64,000 nucleotides of DNA from Pseudomonas lini (lineage in GTDB: Bacteria > Pseudomonadota > Gammaproteobacteria > Pseudomonadales > Pseudomonadaceae), in contig NZ_OZ061318.1 of assembly GCF_964063345.1 (NCBI RefSeq), positions 4,898,001 to 4,962,000 on the forward strand, given 5' to 3'. The position numbers were made by a program, and so were the translations under genes. This document shows positions 51,423 to 60,616 of the stretch, piece by piece (the stretch's first letter is position 1; every line of letters starts with the position of its first letter). The notes below the pieces were generated by a model, which had not been told where the DNA came from, did no database searches, and was given only the letters and a program-made list of their open reading frames with translations.

Positions 51423-52643
51423 TTACTTACCTGCCCAACGCTTCAGTACCAGCGTGGCATTGGTGCCACCGAAGCCGAAGCTGTTGCTCATCACGGTGTT
51501 GATGGTGGCGTCTTCGCGAGTCTTGGTCAGGATTGGCATGTCTGCCACTTCCGGGTCCAGTTCGTCGATGTTGGCCGAACCCGCCATGAAGTTGCCTTCC
51601 ATCATCAGCAGGCAGTAGATCGCTTCGTGAACACCAGCGGCGCCCAGGGAGTGACCCGACAGGCTCTTGGTGGAGCTGATGGCCGGAGCCTTGTCGCCGA
51701 ACACTTCGCGCACACCTTTCATTTCCATGACGTCGCCGACCGGAGTCGAGGTGCCGTGGGTGTTCAGGTAGTCGATCGGTGCGTCGATGGTGGACATGGC
51801 CATCTGCATGCAGCGGATGGCGCCTTCGCCGCTTGGGGCGACCATGTCGTAGCCGTCGGAGGTCGCGCCGTAGCCAACGATTTCCGCGTAGATCTTCGCG
51901 CCGCGGGCCAGAGCGTGTTCCAGCTCTTCGACCACGACCATGCCGCCACCGCCGGCAATGACGAAACCGTCACGCTTGGCGTCGTAGGCACGGGAAGCTT
52001 TTTCCGGGGTTTCGTTGTACTGGGTGGACAGGGCGCCCATGGCGTCGAACAGGAACGATTGGCTCCAGTGTTCTTCTTCACCACCACCGGCGAAAACGAT
52101 GTCCTGCTTGCCCAGCTGGATCTGTTCCATGGCGTTACCGATGCAGTGAGCACTGGTGGCGCAAGCGGAGGAGATCGAGTAGTTCACACCCTTGATCTTG
52201 AACGGCGTGGCCAGGCAGGCTGAGACGGTGCTGCCCATGGTCCGCGTGACGCGGTACGGGCCGACGCGCTTGACGCCTTTCTCGCGCAGGATGTCCAGCG
52301 CTTCCATCTGGTTCAAGGTCGACGCGCCACCGGAGCCGGCGATCAGGCCGGTACGCACGTTGGAAACTTGCTCTTCGGTCAGGCCGGAGTCTGCGATGGC
52401 ATCTTTCATGGCCAGGTAGGCGTAAGCCGCCGCGTGGCCGACGAAGCGAAAGATCTTGCGATCGATCAGTTCTTCGAGGGGAAGGTCAATGGAGCCGGAA
52501 ACCTGGCTACGCAGACCCATTTCGGCATATTCCGGATTGAACCGGATGCCAGGGCGGCTTGCACGCAGGTTAGCGGAGACGGTCTCTTTGTCATTGCCCA
52601 GGCACGAAACGATGCCCAGACCAGTGATAACGACGCGGCGCAT
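51423..52643 (-). CDS. fabB: Beta-ketoacyl-ACP synthase I
   Basis: 406 residues. Active-site Cys in [14 protein letters not shown] near 163, His in [11 protein letters not shown] near 300 and in [16 protein letters not shown] near 335; C-terminal [14 protein letters not shown]. Elongates acyl-ACP, including the unsaturated branch. Follows fabA by 11 bases in a fabA-fabB operon. Confidence 0.97.
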   Translation of the reverse strand: MRRVVITGLGIVSCLGNDKETVSANLRASRPGIRFNPEYAEMGLRSQVSGSIDLPLEELIDRKIFRFVGHAAAYAYLAMKDAIADSGLTEEQVSNVRTGLIAGSGGASTLNQMEALDILREKGVKRVGPYRVTRTMGSTVSACLATPFKIKGVNYSISSACATSAHCIGNAMEQIQLGKQDIVFAGGGEEEHWSQSFLFDAMGALSTQYNETPEKASRAYDAKRDGFVIAGGGGMVVVEELEHALARGAKIYAEIVGYGATSDGYDMVAPSGEGAIRCMQMAMSTIDAPIDYLNTHGTSTPVGDVMEMKGVREVFGDKAPAISSTKSLSGHSLGAAGVHEAIYCLLMMEGNFMAGSANIDELDPEVADMPILTKTREDATINTVMSNSFGFGGTNATLVLKRWAGK

Positions 52644-52654
52644 GCGGATAACCC

Positions 52655-53170
52655 TTAGAAGTTGTCAGTGGAGGTGAAAACGCCGACCCGAAGGCCTTCG
52701 GCGGTGTAGATTTCGCGACCGTCGACGGTCACCGAACCATCGGCAATGGCCATGTTCAGCTTGCCCTTGAGGACGCGTTTGATATGAATGTTATAGGTGA
52801 CTTTCTTGGCGGTCGGCAGTACCTGGCCAAAGAATTTCACTTCGCCCGAACCCAAGGCGCGACCGCGGCCCGGCAGACCTTGCCAGCCGAGGAAGAAACC
52901 GACCAGTTGCCACATGGCATCGAGGCCCAGGCAGCCCGGCATCACCGGATCACCTTCGAAGTGGCAGGCGAAGAACCACAGGTCTGGAGTGATATCCAGC
53001 TCGGCGACCAATTCACCTTTGCCGTACTTGCCACCTTCTTCGCTGATATGGGTGATGCGATCGACCATCAGCATGTTCGGGGCGGGCAGTTGCGCGTTAC
53101 CTGGGCCGAACAGCTCACCGCGACTGCAGCGCAGCAGGTCTTCCCGGGTAAAGGCGTTTTGTTTGGTCAT
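52655..53170 (-). CDS. fabA: 3-hydroxydecanoyl-ACP dehydratase/isomerase
   Basis: 171 residues. Catalytic His in [20 protein letters not shown] near 70, with the Asp of GLDAMWQ. Makes trans-2- and then cis-3-decenoyl-ACP, the branch point to unsaturated fatty acids in cooperation with FabB. First gene of fabA-fabB. No known regulator site was recognised in the 247 bases upstream. Confidence 0.97.
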   Translation of the reverse strand: MTKQNAFTREDLLRCSRGELFGPGNAQLPAPNMLMVDRITHISEEGGKYGKGELVAELDITPDLWFFACHFEGDPVMPGCLGLDAMWQLVGFFLGWQGLPGRGRALGSGEVKFFGQVLPTAKKVTYNIHIKRVLKGKLNMAIADGSVTVDGREIYTAEGLRVGVFTSTDNF

Positions 53171-53417
53171 GCGAGCTCCTCAATAGTCCATGCGGCAGGG
53201 TGGGGCGAATCTTCCCGGCCGATCGAAGCGTTCATGCCTCGAGTCAGCAGCCTACTCATAGACTATTGCGTTGTGGTGAAAGTCACAGCACCAAGGACAT
53301 GAATGTACACTTGTGCACTGAAATTATTATTCAAGCCCCTTTTCGGGCCTGTTCGGGTGCCTAAGACTGCCGCACTTTCGTCGTTCACGCCAGTCGCAGA
53401 TAGCCGAAAGGCCTGTA

Positions 53418-55319
53418 CTACTGCACCCATCGCTGCAGAATTTGCTGTAGATCAGTGCGTTTAAAGGGCTTGGCCAGGTAATCGTTCATTCCCGCCGATA
53501 AGCAGGCTTCGCGGTCGCCCTGCAAGGCGTTGGCCGTCAGAGCGATGATTGGCACGTCAGCGCAGCCGGGCAGTCGGCGAATCTGTCGGGTGGCCTCATA
53601 GCCGTCGATGACCGGCAGTCGGCAGTCCATCAGAATCGCTTCGAAAATCAGGCTCTCGGCACTACGCACCGCTTGTGCACCATCGGTGACGACGCTGACA
53701 GTAAAGCCCAGACTGCGCAACATTGCTTCAACAACAGTGCGGTTGACCGGATTGTCCTCCACCAGCAGCACATTGCGACCTTCGCCGTGGTCATTGCCGG
53801 TATGACCTCTCGGGGTCCGCACCGGCAGTGGCTGCTTATACAGAGCCAACGGGATTTCCAGGGTGAACACCGAGCCAACGCCTTCTTCGCTCTGAGCGCG
53901 CAAGGTGCCGCCCATCCGCTCAGCCAGCGTGCGGGCAATCGGCAGCCCCAATCCTGTGCCGCCGTAGCGTCTTGAAATAGAACTGTCGGCCTGCTGGAAC
54001 GCATTGAACATCAATTCCAGGCTTGCGGGCGGGATGCCGATTCCGCTGTCGCGCACGGAGCAAGTGAACCACAGCAGTTGGTGATCCAGGGACTGCCACT
54101 GCGGTTCGATCGCGACGCTGCCCCGTTCGGTGAACTTCAGCGCGTTGCCGATCAGATTAACCAGAATCTGCCGGATCCGCGTCGGATCGCCCTGAACCTG
54201 AAGGGCGCGCATGTCCTCGGGTACCCGCAGTTGCAGTTCTAGCCCGCGTTGCACCGCGCTGTGCTGGAATGACTGGGCGCAACTGCCAATCAGGTCCGCG
54301 AGGTTGAACGGAATGTGCTCCAGCTCCAGTTCCGAACGCTCGATGCGCGAGAAATCGAGAATGTCGTTGATCACTTTGAGCAGGTGTTCGGTGGATTCCG
54401 AGGCCAGCGCCGCGTACTCGATCTGCTCCTCGGTCAACGTCGTGGTTTCCAGCAGCTGCAGCATGCCCAGCACGCCATTCATCGGCGTGCGCAATTCGTG
54501 ACTCATCATTGCGAGGAAATTGGATTTGGCGCTGTTGGCCTTTTCCGCTTCCTCGCGGGTCTGGATCAATTGGGCCATGGCCTGATGCTGTTCGCGACTG
54601 GCTTGTTCAAGGCCTTGGGCAAGGTTGTTGATGTGTTGCGACAGGGCGCCCAGTTCAGTGTCGTCGACAATCGGCAGGGGTGTTTTGTAGTCGCCTTTCT
54701 GGATCGCCTTGACCGCATTGCCGATGTCGTGGATCGGTTGCGACAGGCTGCCGGCCAGGCGCCGAGCCAGCAAAAATGTAAATAACAGAGCGAACAAGGC
54801 CAGGATCCCGGCCTTGAAGAGGATTTCCTGTTGGCGTTGGTTGAAGGCGTCATTGGACAGGCCGACGATCACCCGGCCCAGATAATCCTCGCCCGGCGCG
54901 CTGGCGACGGTACGGCTGTTCTGGAAAAAGTCATTGTTGAGCGCGATGCGTTGCAGGCGTACCGGTGCCTGGAACACTTCGACCTGATGCGAGCGGTTGT
55001 GGGCTTGCGACGGTTGCTCGACGTACACCAGAATCCGGTTGGCTCTGTCCTGTACTTCCAGAAAACGTACGTTAGGCGTCGCCAGGGTGGCCTTGAGCAA
55101 ACTTTCGAGCACTTCGTTGTTGCCCGAAATTACCCCGTATTCAGTGGCCGGCGCCAGTTGATTGGCAATCAGCTGGCCGGTGTGATTGAGTTCCTGGCGC
55201 AAGTCCTGGATTCGCACGAAGGTGAAAAAACTGATCAGCAGCAACGTCAGCAGCAGGGCCGGGCCGAGGCTGATGATCTGGGTGCGGGTATTGATGTCCC
55301 AACCGCGACGAAAGGTCAT
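53418..55319 (-). CDS. Hybrid sensor histidine kinase (PA1611-like)
   Basis: 633 residues. Membrane helix about 18-36, periplasmic domain to about 170, second helix about 172-190, HAMP, HisKA with AMMSHELRTPMNGVLG near 275, HATPase with NLIGNALKFTE and GTGLGLPIARTL, and a receiver at 510-630 with LLVEDNPVNRTV, Asp in AILMDCRLPVIDGY and Lys in DYLAKPFKR. No Hpt domain. Beside fabA in P. aeruginosa lies PA1611, which acts with RetS on the Gac/Rsm pathway; orthology is from position and domain order. The start overlaps the previous gene's stop (ATGA). Confidence 0.88.
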   Translation of the reverse strand: MTFRRGWDINTRTQIISLGPALLLTLLLISFFTFVRIQDLRQELNHTGQLIANQLAPATEYGVISGNNEVLESLLKATLATPNVRFLEVQDRANRILVYVEQPSQAHNRSHQVEVFQAPVRLQRIALNNDFFQNSRTVASAPGEDYLGRVIVGLSNDAFNQRQQEILFKAGILALFALLFTFLLARRLAGSLSQPIHDIGNAVKAIQKGDYKTPLPIVDDTELGALSQHINNLAQGLEQASREQHQAMAQLIQTREEAEKANSAKSNFLAMMSHELRTPMNGVLGMLQLLETTTLTEEQIEYAALASESTEHLLKVINDILDFSRIERSELELEHIPFNLADLIGSCAQSFQHSAVQRGLELQLRVPEDMRALQVQGDPTRIRQILVNLIGNALKFTERGSVAIEPQWQSLDHQLLWFTCSVRDSGIGIPPASLELMFNAFQQADSSISRRYGGTGLGLPIARTLAERMGGTLRAQSEEGVGSVFTLEIPLALYKQPLPVRTPRGHTGNDHGEGRNVLLVEDNPVNRTVVEAMLRSLGFTVSVVTDGAQAVRSAESLIFEAILMDCRLPVIDGYEATRQIRRLPGCADVPIIALTANALQGDREACLSAGMNDYLAKPFKRTDLQQILQRWVQ

Positions 55320-56248
55320 GGGCGGCGTTCTCCTTCGGCCAGCTGTGTTGCGACAGAGGCTTCGTTCATCGGTTCAATACTGAGTGAACGAGCCACTTGC
55401 GGATTGCTTAAGACCTTGAAGTGTTGCGGATAAAGTGCGCGTGGCCAGGTGTTCGAGGGGCGGTCGAGCAGCTCGTCGAGAATCTTCAGCCAATCGTTCT
55501 GGTCGCTGTAAGTACTGGCCAGACTGCCGGCCCTGACAAAGGCTGCGTTCGGACCGATCAGCGCCAGTTGCCGCGCATAGCTGCTGAGCAGCAAGTTTTT
55601 CACGGTTTTCGGGTTATACAGATCAGGGTCGTCCAGGCCCAGCAGCACATCGCTGCGTTTCAGCAGGGCCTGTAAGGGGCGGCTGTCATGGGTGTTATCC
55701 CAACGCTCGGTGACCACTTCAAGGCCCAGGGGCAGGGCGGCCTGGCGCAGTTCTTTCAAAAGGAATTCGCTGTGGCTGTCGAAAAGCACACCGACCCGCC
55801 GGGCCTCAGGCAGGAGCAGTCGGGTCAGGCGCAACTGTCGATCCAGCGGCGGATCGCTCCAGAGCAGGCTGAGGTGCGGGGGCAGGTCGTTGCCCAAGCG
55901 TTGGCGGGCTTGCAGGCGGCTGATGCGCAGCACCAGCGTTGCCGGGCCCTGAGGGTCTTGCAGGCGCCAGTCGAGGCTGGGCAAGTCGAGCAGAACCAGG
56001 CGGATGTCGACGGGCAGTTGGCCTGGGGACGGCAGGCTGGCGACAGGCTGGAAGCGCACGCTGTCGGTGGGGCGCAATTCACTGAGGGCCTGAACGAAAG
56101 ACTCCACGCCGGGGCTGTCCTCGGCACCCGTCAGCAGAATGTCGGCGGCCCGTGCCGGCAGACTGCACAGCAAACAGGTAAACACCAGGCACAACCCGGC
56201 CAGCAGGCGGCCAAGGGTTGGCGTCTTCGGTGACGGGCGATGCTGCAT
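55316..56248 (-). CDS. Periplasmic substrate-binding-like protein
   Basis: 310 residues from MQHRPSPKTPTLGRL; the start lies 1 base after the TonB receptor stop, and the longer open frame overlaps that gene. Signal peptide ending near ARAADI (residue 35). The rest resembles periplasmic binding proteins of the ABC_sub_bind type (LRLTRLLLPEARRVGVLFDSHS, then DVLLGLDDPDLYNPKTVKNLL), as used by transporters or sensor kinases. No ABC permease is nearby; the kinase gene that follows, overlapping by 4 bases, suggests a sensory role (inference). Confidence 0.75.
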   Translation of the reverse strand: MQHRPSPKTPTLGRLLAGLCLVFTCLLCSLPARAADILLTGAEDSPGVESFVQALSELRPTDSVRFQPVASLPSPGQLPVDIRLVLLDLPSLDWRLQDPQGPATLVLRISRLQARQRLGNDLPPHLSLLWSDPPLDRQLRLTRLLLPEARRVGVLFDSHSEFLLKELRQAALPLGLEVVTERWDNTHDSRPLQALLKRSDVLLGLDDPDLYNPKTVKNLLLSSYARQLALIGPNAAFVRAGSLASTYSDQNDWLKILDELLDRPSNTWPRALYPQHFKVLSNPQVARSLSIEPMNEASVATQLAEGERRP

Positions 56249-56249
56249 C

Positions 56250-58373
56250 TTAAAACTCCAGCTCCGCGCTGAAGTAGAGCACCCGGCGTTCGTCGTAATG
56301 GTTGTCGACGAAGGTGGTGGGCTGATTGTCGAGGCGTTGCTGGAGGACCCCGGCCAGCTCCAGATTGGCCTTGCCCAAACCGATGCGTTTGGCGATGCGG
56401 GTGTCGACCCGTTCGAAGCGGTAACCGTTGAGAGCGTCGGCTCCATAGTAGAAGAGCGCGCTGTTCCAGCCATGGCCCCAGCTGCGTAGCCAACCGGCTG
56501 AGCCGCTGTTGCGGGCAGTCTGTTGTGCATCCAGCGGGTTGCTCGCCTCGGCATCGACATAGGCATAGGTCAGGCGCAAACGATCGGCGCTGCTGAGGCG
56601 CCAATCCAGCTGGGTTTCAGTCCCGGTGAAGCGCGAGCTGTTCGAGTTGCTGGCGATGTACTGGTTGTTGCGCAGCGGTTCGCTGATCATGCCGGTGATT
56701 TCGTCATAGAACAGCTTCACGTCGACCGCCAGCCCCCATTCGGCGAAGTAACCGTTATAGCCCAATTCCCGGGAGCGCATGCGTTCCTGTTCGAGGTCGC
56801 CCGGGCCGCGGGTCTTGACGAAATAGCGGGCGCTGGTCTGGCCGTACGCACTGGGTCGCAAGTTGGTTACCTGGTAGCTCCAGTTGACGTTGTTCTCGAA
56901 CATGTCCGGCGAACGGATGGCTTCCGAATACACCGCGCGCAAGCCATGGCGCGGATTGATCAGGTAATTGACCGCCACCCGCGGGGTCAGCGAGTTGCCG
57001 GTCAATTGTGAGTCTTCGTACATCACCCCGCCCTGCAGCAACCAGTGCTCGGTGGCTCGCCACTCGAGTTGGCCGAACGCTCGCCAGGTCGTGTCGTCGA
57101 GCGTGCCATTGAAGTAGGTCTCTGAATTTGCCCGGTCGTAACGATAATTCATGCCACTGACCAACCGCAGACTGTCGGACAGGCTGAGTGTGTCTTGCAG
57201 TTCGAGGTCGTAGCGCGATTCCCGGGCGCTCTGGTCAATGTCGCCGCAGAGGGTTTGCCGGGCGCCGTTTTGCCATTGCCTCAATACCTGATTGCCCAGC
57301 GCACGTTCCGCCTCAGTGCCCGCCGGTGCGCCGGAACCGGTGTAGCGCAGCATGTTACGCGCCAGACGTTCGGTGTAATTGGGGTTGAGTTGCCACAGTT
57401 GGGTCAGCTCCGGGCTGAACGAGACCTCGGCATCGCAGGCGCGCCACGTCTGCTGGCGATCCCAGTGTTGCGCCGAGCCTTGAATATAAAGGCTGTGATC
57501 GGGATTGATGTCCAGGTTCCAGCGCATCGAGCCGGCATAGTCCTTGGCGATGACGTCAGAATTGTCCCCGGCGGCGGTAATCCCCGAGAACACCGGACGG
57601 TAGGTATAGGGCCGCTGGTTAGTCCCGTCCTTGGCATTCAGTTGCCAGTCGATGCTCTGGTTTTCATTGAGCGTCTGGCTGACGGCGAGGCTGAAGCGGT
57701 TCAAGCGACGGCTGTCGCGGTAATCGGTGCCGGTGCGGTCCGAGTCGAAGCCGTCGTCTTGCTGGCCAGACAACGACAGGCGCAAATCGCCGCTGTCCCA
57801 GCCCATGCCCTGGCTGGCGTAGAAATCGTTGATACCGCGCTGGCCACGGGTGACTTTCAGCCGCGTGCCGTGGCTGTCGGCGGGTTTACGGGTGATGATA
57901 TTGACCACAGCCATCAGCGCGTTGGCGCCGTAGCTGACGGTGTTCGGGCCACGGAAAACCTCGATGCGCTCGATGTCTTCCATGGCCACCGGAATATCAC
58001 TCCAGTCCACCGTGGCCAGGCCTGCGCGGTACACCGAGCGGCCGTCGATCAACACCTGCATGCGCCGCGCTTCGCTGGCCTTGGTGCCGTGGTAGTTCAC
58101 CGCCGCCTGATTGCCGCTGATATTACCGACCATCATTCCCGGCACCAGCCGCAGCAACTCGCTGATGTCCCGCGCGCCGCTGGCATTGATCAGTTCGCTG
58201 TCGATCACTGTCATGCTCCCCGGCACGGCCGCAGGCGACTGCTTCAAGCGCGTCGCCGTCAGCACTTGCGGCAACGGATCATTGTCGAGGAACAGGTCGT
58301 CGGCCAGCAATGGCGAGCTAAAGATCAGCGCCAATACCAGCGGCGAGCGAGGACGGGGAAAGCCAAAAGACAC
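56250..58373 (-). CDS. TonB-dependent outer membrane receptor
   Basis: 707 residues. Short signal peptide ending near LLADD, TonB-box-like LPQVLTATRL, plug domain (about 40-155) with GSMTVIDSELI, VLIDGRSVYRAG and IERIEVFRGPNTVSYGANA, then a 22-strand barrel ending in FSAELEF (terminal Phe). Ligand unknown; vitamin B12- or siderophore-like. First gene of the receptor-binding protein-kinase operon. Confidence 0.88.
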   Translation of the reverse strand: MSFGFPRPRSPLVLALIFSSPLLADDLFLDNDPLPQVLTATRLKQSPAAVPGSMTVIDSELINASGARDISELLRLVPGMMVGNISGNQAAVNYHGTKASEARRMQVLIDGRSVYRAGLATVDWSDIPVAMEDIERIEVFRGPNTVSYGANALMAVVNIITRKPADSHGTRLKVTRGQRGINDFYASQGMGWDSGDLRLSLSGQQDDGFDSDRTGTDYRDSRRLNRFSLAVSQTLNENQSIDWQLNAKDGTNQRPYTYRPVFSGITAAGDNSDVIAKDYAGSMRWNLDINPDHSLYIQGSAQHWDRQQTWRACDAEVSFSPELTQLWQLNPNYTERLARNMLRYTGSGAPAGTEAERALGNQVLRQWQNGARQTLCGDIDQSARESRYDLELQDTLSLSDSLRLVSGMNYRYDRANSETYFNGTLDDTTWRAFGQLEWRATEHWLLQGGVMYEDSQLTGNSLTPRVAVNYLINPRHGLRAVYSEAIRSPDMFENNVNWSYQVTNLRPSAYGQTSARYFVKTRGPGDLEQERMRSRELGYNGYFAEWGLAVDVKLFYDEITGMISEPLRNNQYIASNSNSSRFTGTETQLDWRLSSADRLRLTYAYVDAEASNPLDAQQTARNSGSAGWLRSWGHGWNSALFYYGADALNGYRFERVDTRIAKRIGLGKANLELAGVLQQRLDNQPTTFVDNHYDERRVLYFSAELEF

Positions 58374-58569
58374 GGCACGGCCTTGATAGCGATTAGTTGG
58401 CGCGCATGTTAACCGAGGGCAAAGACTTTTCCAGTCACGTTGTGGGCATTTTCCTCGGTTTTCTTGGTCTTCTTCCTACAAGTGTCGGTAATTGATGCTG
58501 GGGCTGGCCGCCACCGGGCTGCTCCGTATAATGCCGACATCGCCACTGGTATGGATTAACGGATTGCAT

Positions 58570-59595
58570 ATGACTGAACAGCGCCCGATTGCGGTCCTGG
58601 GAGGCGGAAGTTTTGGTACCGCCGTGGCTAATCTGCTGGCCGAGAATGGGCATCAGGTCCGGCTGTGGATGCGAGACCCCGAACAGGCCGAGGCCATTCG
58701 GATCAATCGTGAGAACCCGCGTTACCTCAAAGGCATCAAGATTCTTCCGGCGGTGGAGGCGGTCACGGACCTGCAAGCCACCCTGGAGGCCTGCGACCTG
58801 TGCTTTGTCGCGCTGCCGTCCAGCGCGCTGCGCTCGGTATTGGTTCCTCACGCCGAACGTTTGAGCGGCAAATTGCTGGTGAGTCTGACCAAAGGCATCG
58901 AAGCCCATACGTTCAAACTGATGAGCGAGATCCTCGAAGAAATCGCCCCGCAAGCGCGCATCGGCGTGCTGTCGGGCCCGAATCTGGCCCGTGAAATCGC
59001 CGAACACGCGCTGACCGCCACCGTGGTCGCCAGTGAAGACGAAGAGCTTTGCCAGCAGGTTCAGGAAGCACTGCATGGCCGGACCTTTCGCGTGTACGCC
59101 AGCGCTGATCGCTTTGGCGTGGAGCTGGGCGGGGCGCTGAAAAACGTCTACGCAATCATCGCCGGCATGGCGGTGGCGTTGGGCATGGGTGAAAACACCA
59201 AGAGCATGCTGATCACCCGGGCGCTGGCGGAAATGACCCGCTTCGCGGTGAATCAGGGCGCCAACCCGATGACTTTCCTCGGCCTGGCAGGTGTCGGCGA
59301 TCTGATCGTCACTTGTTCGTCGCCGAAAAGCCGCAACTACCAAGTCGGGTTTGCCCTCGGTCAGGGCTTGAGCCTGGAGGACGCGGTGACGCGTCTGGGC
59401 GAAGTCGCCGAAGGCGTGAACACCCTTAAGGTACTCAAGGCCAAGGCTCAGGATGCGGGCGTGTATATGCCATTGGTCGCTGGATTGCATGCGATTCTGT
59501 TCGAAGGACGCACGCTTGATCAGGTGATCGCACTGCTGATGCGTGGCGAGCCGAAAACCGACGTCGACTTTATTTCAACCAGCGGTTTCAACTGA
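58570..59595 (+). CDS. gpsA: Glycerol-3-phosphate dehydrogenase (NAD(P)+)
   Basis: 341 residues from [13 protein letters not shown]. Dinucleotide site [14 protein letters not shown] near 9, [10 protein letters not shown] near 99, [12 protein letters not shown] near 133, and catalytic Lys in [13 protein letters not shown] near 187. Supplies sn-glycerol-3-phosphate for phospholipids. Divergent from the TonB receptor operon; in P. aeruginosa gpsA (PA1614) is also near fabA. Confidence 0.96.
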   Translation: MTEQRPIAVLGGGSFGTAVANLLAENGHQVRLWMRDPEQAEAIRINRENPRYLKGIKILPAVEAVTDLQATLEACDLCFVALPSSALRSVLVPHAERLSGKLLVSLTKGIEAHTFKLMSEILEEIAPQARIGVLSGPNLAREIAEHALTATVVASEDEELCQQVQEALHGRTFRVYASADRFGVELGGALKNVYAIIAGMAVALGMGENTKSMLITRALAEMTRFAVNQGANPMTFLGLAGVGDLIVTCSSPKSRNYQVGFALGQGLSLEDAVTRLGEVAEGVNTLKVLKAKAQDAGVYMPLVAGLHAILFEGRTLDQVIALLMRGEPKTDVDFISTSGFN

Positions 59596-59625
59596 ACCCT
59601 CTACTCAACAGGAACGGAGTGAGAC

Positions 59626-59973
59626 ATGAACGATCAGAAAGTAGAAGCCAAGTACGAATCCATCCTGCTGCGAGTGCTGTGGATGATTGTCTATGTGCTG
59701 GTCTGGCAAGTGACGCAATTGATCCTCGGTGCGGTGGTATTTGTGCAGCTGATCTATCGTTTGATTTATGGCGCACCGAGCGCCAGCTTGATGAATTTCG
59801 GCGACAGCCTGAGCCAGTTTCTGGCGCAGATCGGTCGTTTCGGCAGCTTTCACAGCGACCAGAAACCCTGGCCGTTCGCCGACTGGCCGACGCCGCGTAC
59901 ACCGGAAGGTGAAGCCCCGCACGTTGTGGCGCCAGCACCGCATCCGGCCCGAGATGAGGAACCGAAGCTATGA
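59626..59973 (+). CDS. DUF4389 family membrane protein
   Basis: 115 residues with one long hydrophobic region (about 12-48) and a hydrophilic Pro-rich tail. The text RVLWMIVYVLVWQVTQ, followed by GAPSASLMNFGDSLSQFL, matches DUF4389. Function unknown. Its stop overlaps the sixA start (ATGA). Confidence 0.8.
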   Translation: MNDQKVEAKYESILLRVLWMIVYVLVWQVTQLILGAVVFVQLIYRLIYGAPSASLMNFGDSLSQFLAQIGRFGSFHSDQKPWPFADWPTPRTPEGEAPHVVAPAPHPARDEEPKL

Positions 59974-60422
59974 AACTCTGGGTATTGCGTCATGGTGAAG
60001 CCGAACCTCACGGTACTCGCCCCGACTCCGAGCGGGCATTGACCGTCAAGGGGCGTGAAGAGGTGTTGCGCACTGCCGCTCAATTGATCGGCCAGCCGTT
60101 AACCGCCATTTATGCCAGTCCTTATCATCGAGCGCAGGAGACGGCAGAAATTGTGCGTACGGCGCTGGGTTTCGCGCCGGAGATCCGCACGGTCGACTGG
60201 CTCAAGCCCGACAACTATCCGCAAGCAGTGGCGGAGCAGTTGGTGTCCGTGGATCACGCGCTGCTGGTCAGCCATAACCCGCTGGTCGGTAACCTGCTGG
60301 GCTATTTGCAGCATGGTCATGTGCAGGACCCGGAGAAAGTCGGCACTGCCGGGTTGGCGGAGCTTGAGGGCGACGAACTGCTGGTCGGGGCGATGAAGCT
60401 CAAGGGCATCAAGCACCCTTGA
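59970..60422 (+). CDS. sixA: Phosphohistidine phosphatase SixA
   Basis: 150 residues. RHG motif in LWVLRHGEAEPH at the N-terminus, YASPYHRAQETAEIV near 48, and a second His in LLVSHNPLVGNL near 99. SixA removes phosphate from phosphohistidines, for example on Hpt domains or PTS proteins. Confidence 0.92.
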   Translation: MKLWVLRHGEAEPHGTRPDSERALTVKGREEVLRTAAQLIGQPLTAIYASPYHRAQETAEIVRTALGFAPEIRTVDWLKPDNYPQAVAEQLVSVDHALLVSHNPLVGNLLGYLQHGHVQDPEKVGTAGLAELEGDELLVGAMKLKGIKHP

Positions 60423-60429
60423 CCGTTTT

Positions 60430-60520
60430 TGTGGGAGCGTGGCTTGCCCGCGATGCAGACACCACGGTGTCTCGGTGAAACCGCGTTGATGCCATCGCGG
60501 GCAAGCCACGCTCCCACAGG
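60430..60520. repeat. REPIN, family A variant (GCGTGGC)
   Basis: Inverted pair with GTGGGAGCGTGGCTTGCCCG and its inverse. Confidence 0.88.
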
Positions 60521-60550
60521 GGCGGCGGCATTCTTGTTTTTTGTGTGAAA

Positions 60551-60580
60551 TAGTCAACCAAGCACTTGCTTGGTTGACTA
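60551..60580. promoter_or_regulatory. 30-bp operator upstream of the acyl-CoA ligase gene
   Basis: TAGTCAACCAAGCA and its exact inverse TGCTTGGTTGACTA, two bases apart. This size and the CCAAGCA/TGCTTGG core are typical of TetR-family operators. It ends 36 bases before the ATG, in promoter position. No regulator gene of this family lies in the window. Confidence 0.65.
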
Positions 60581-60616
60581 CGCTTGCTCCAGACAAAAAA
60601 TAAAGGAGCAAGTCGC

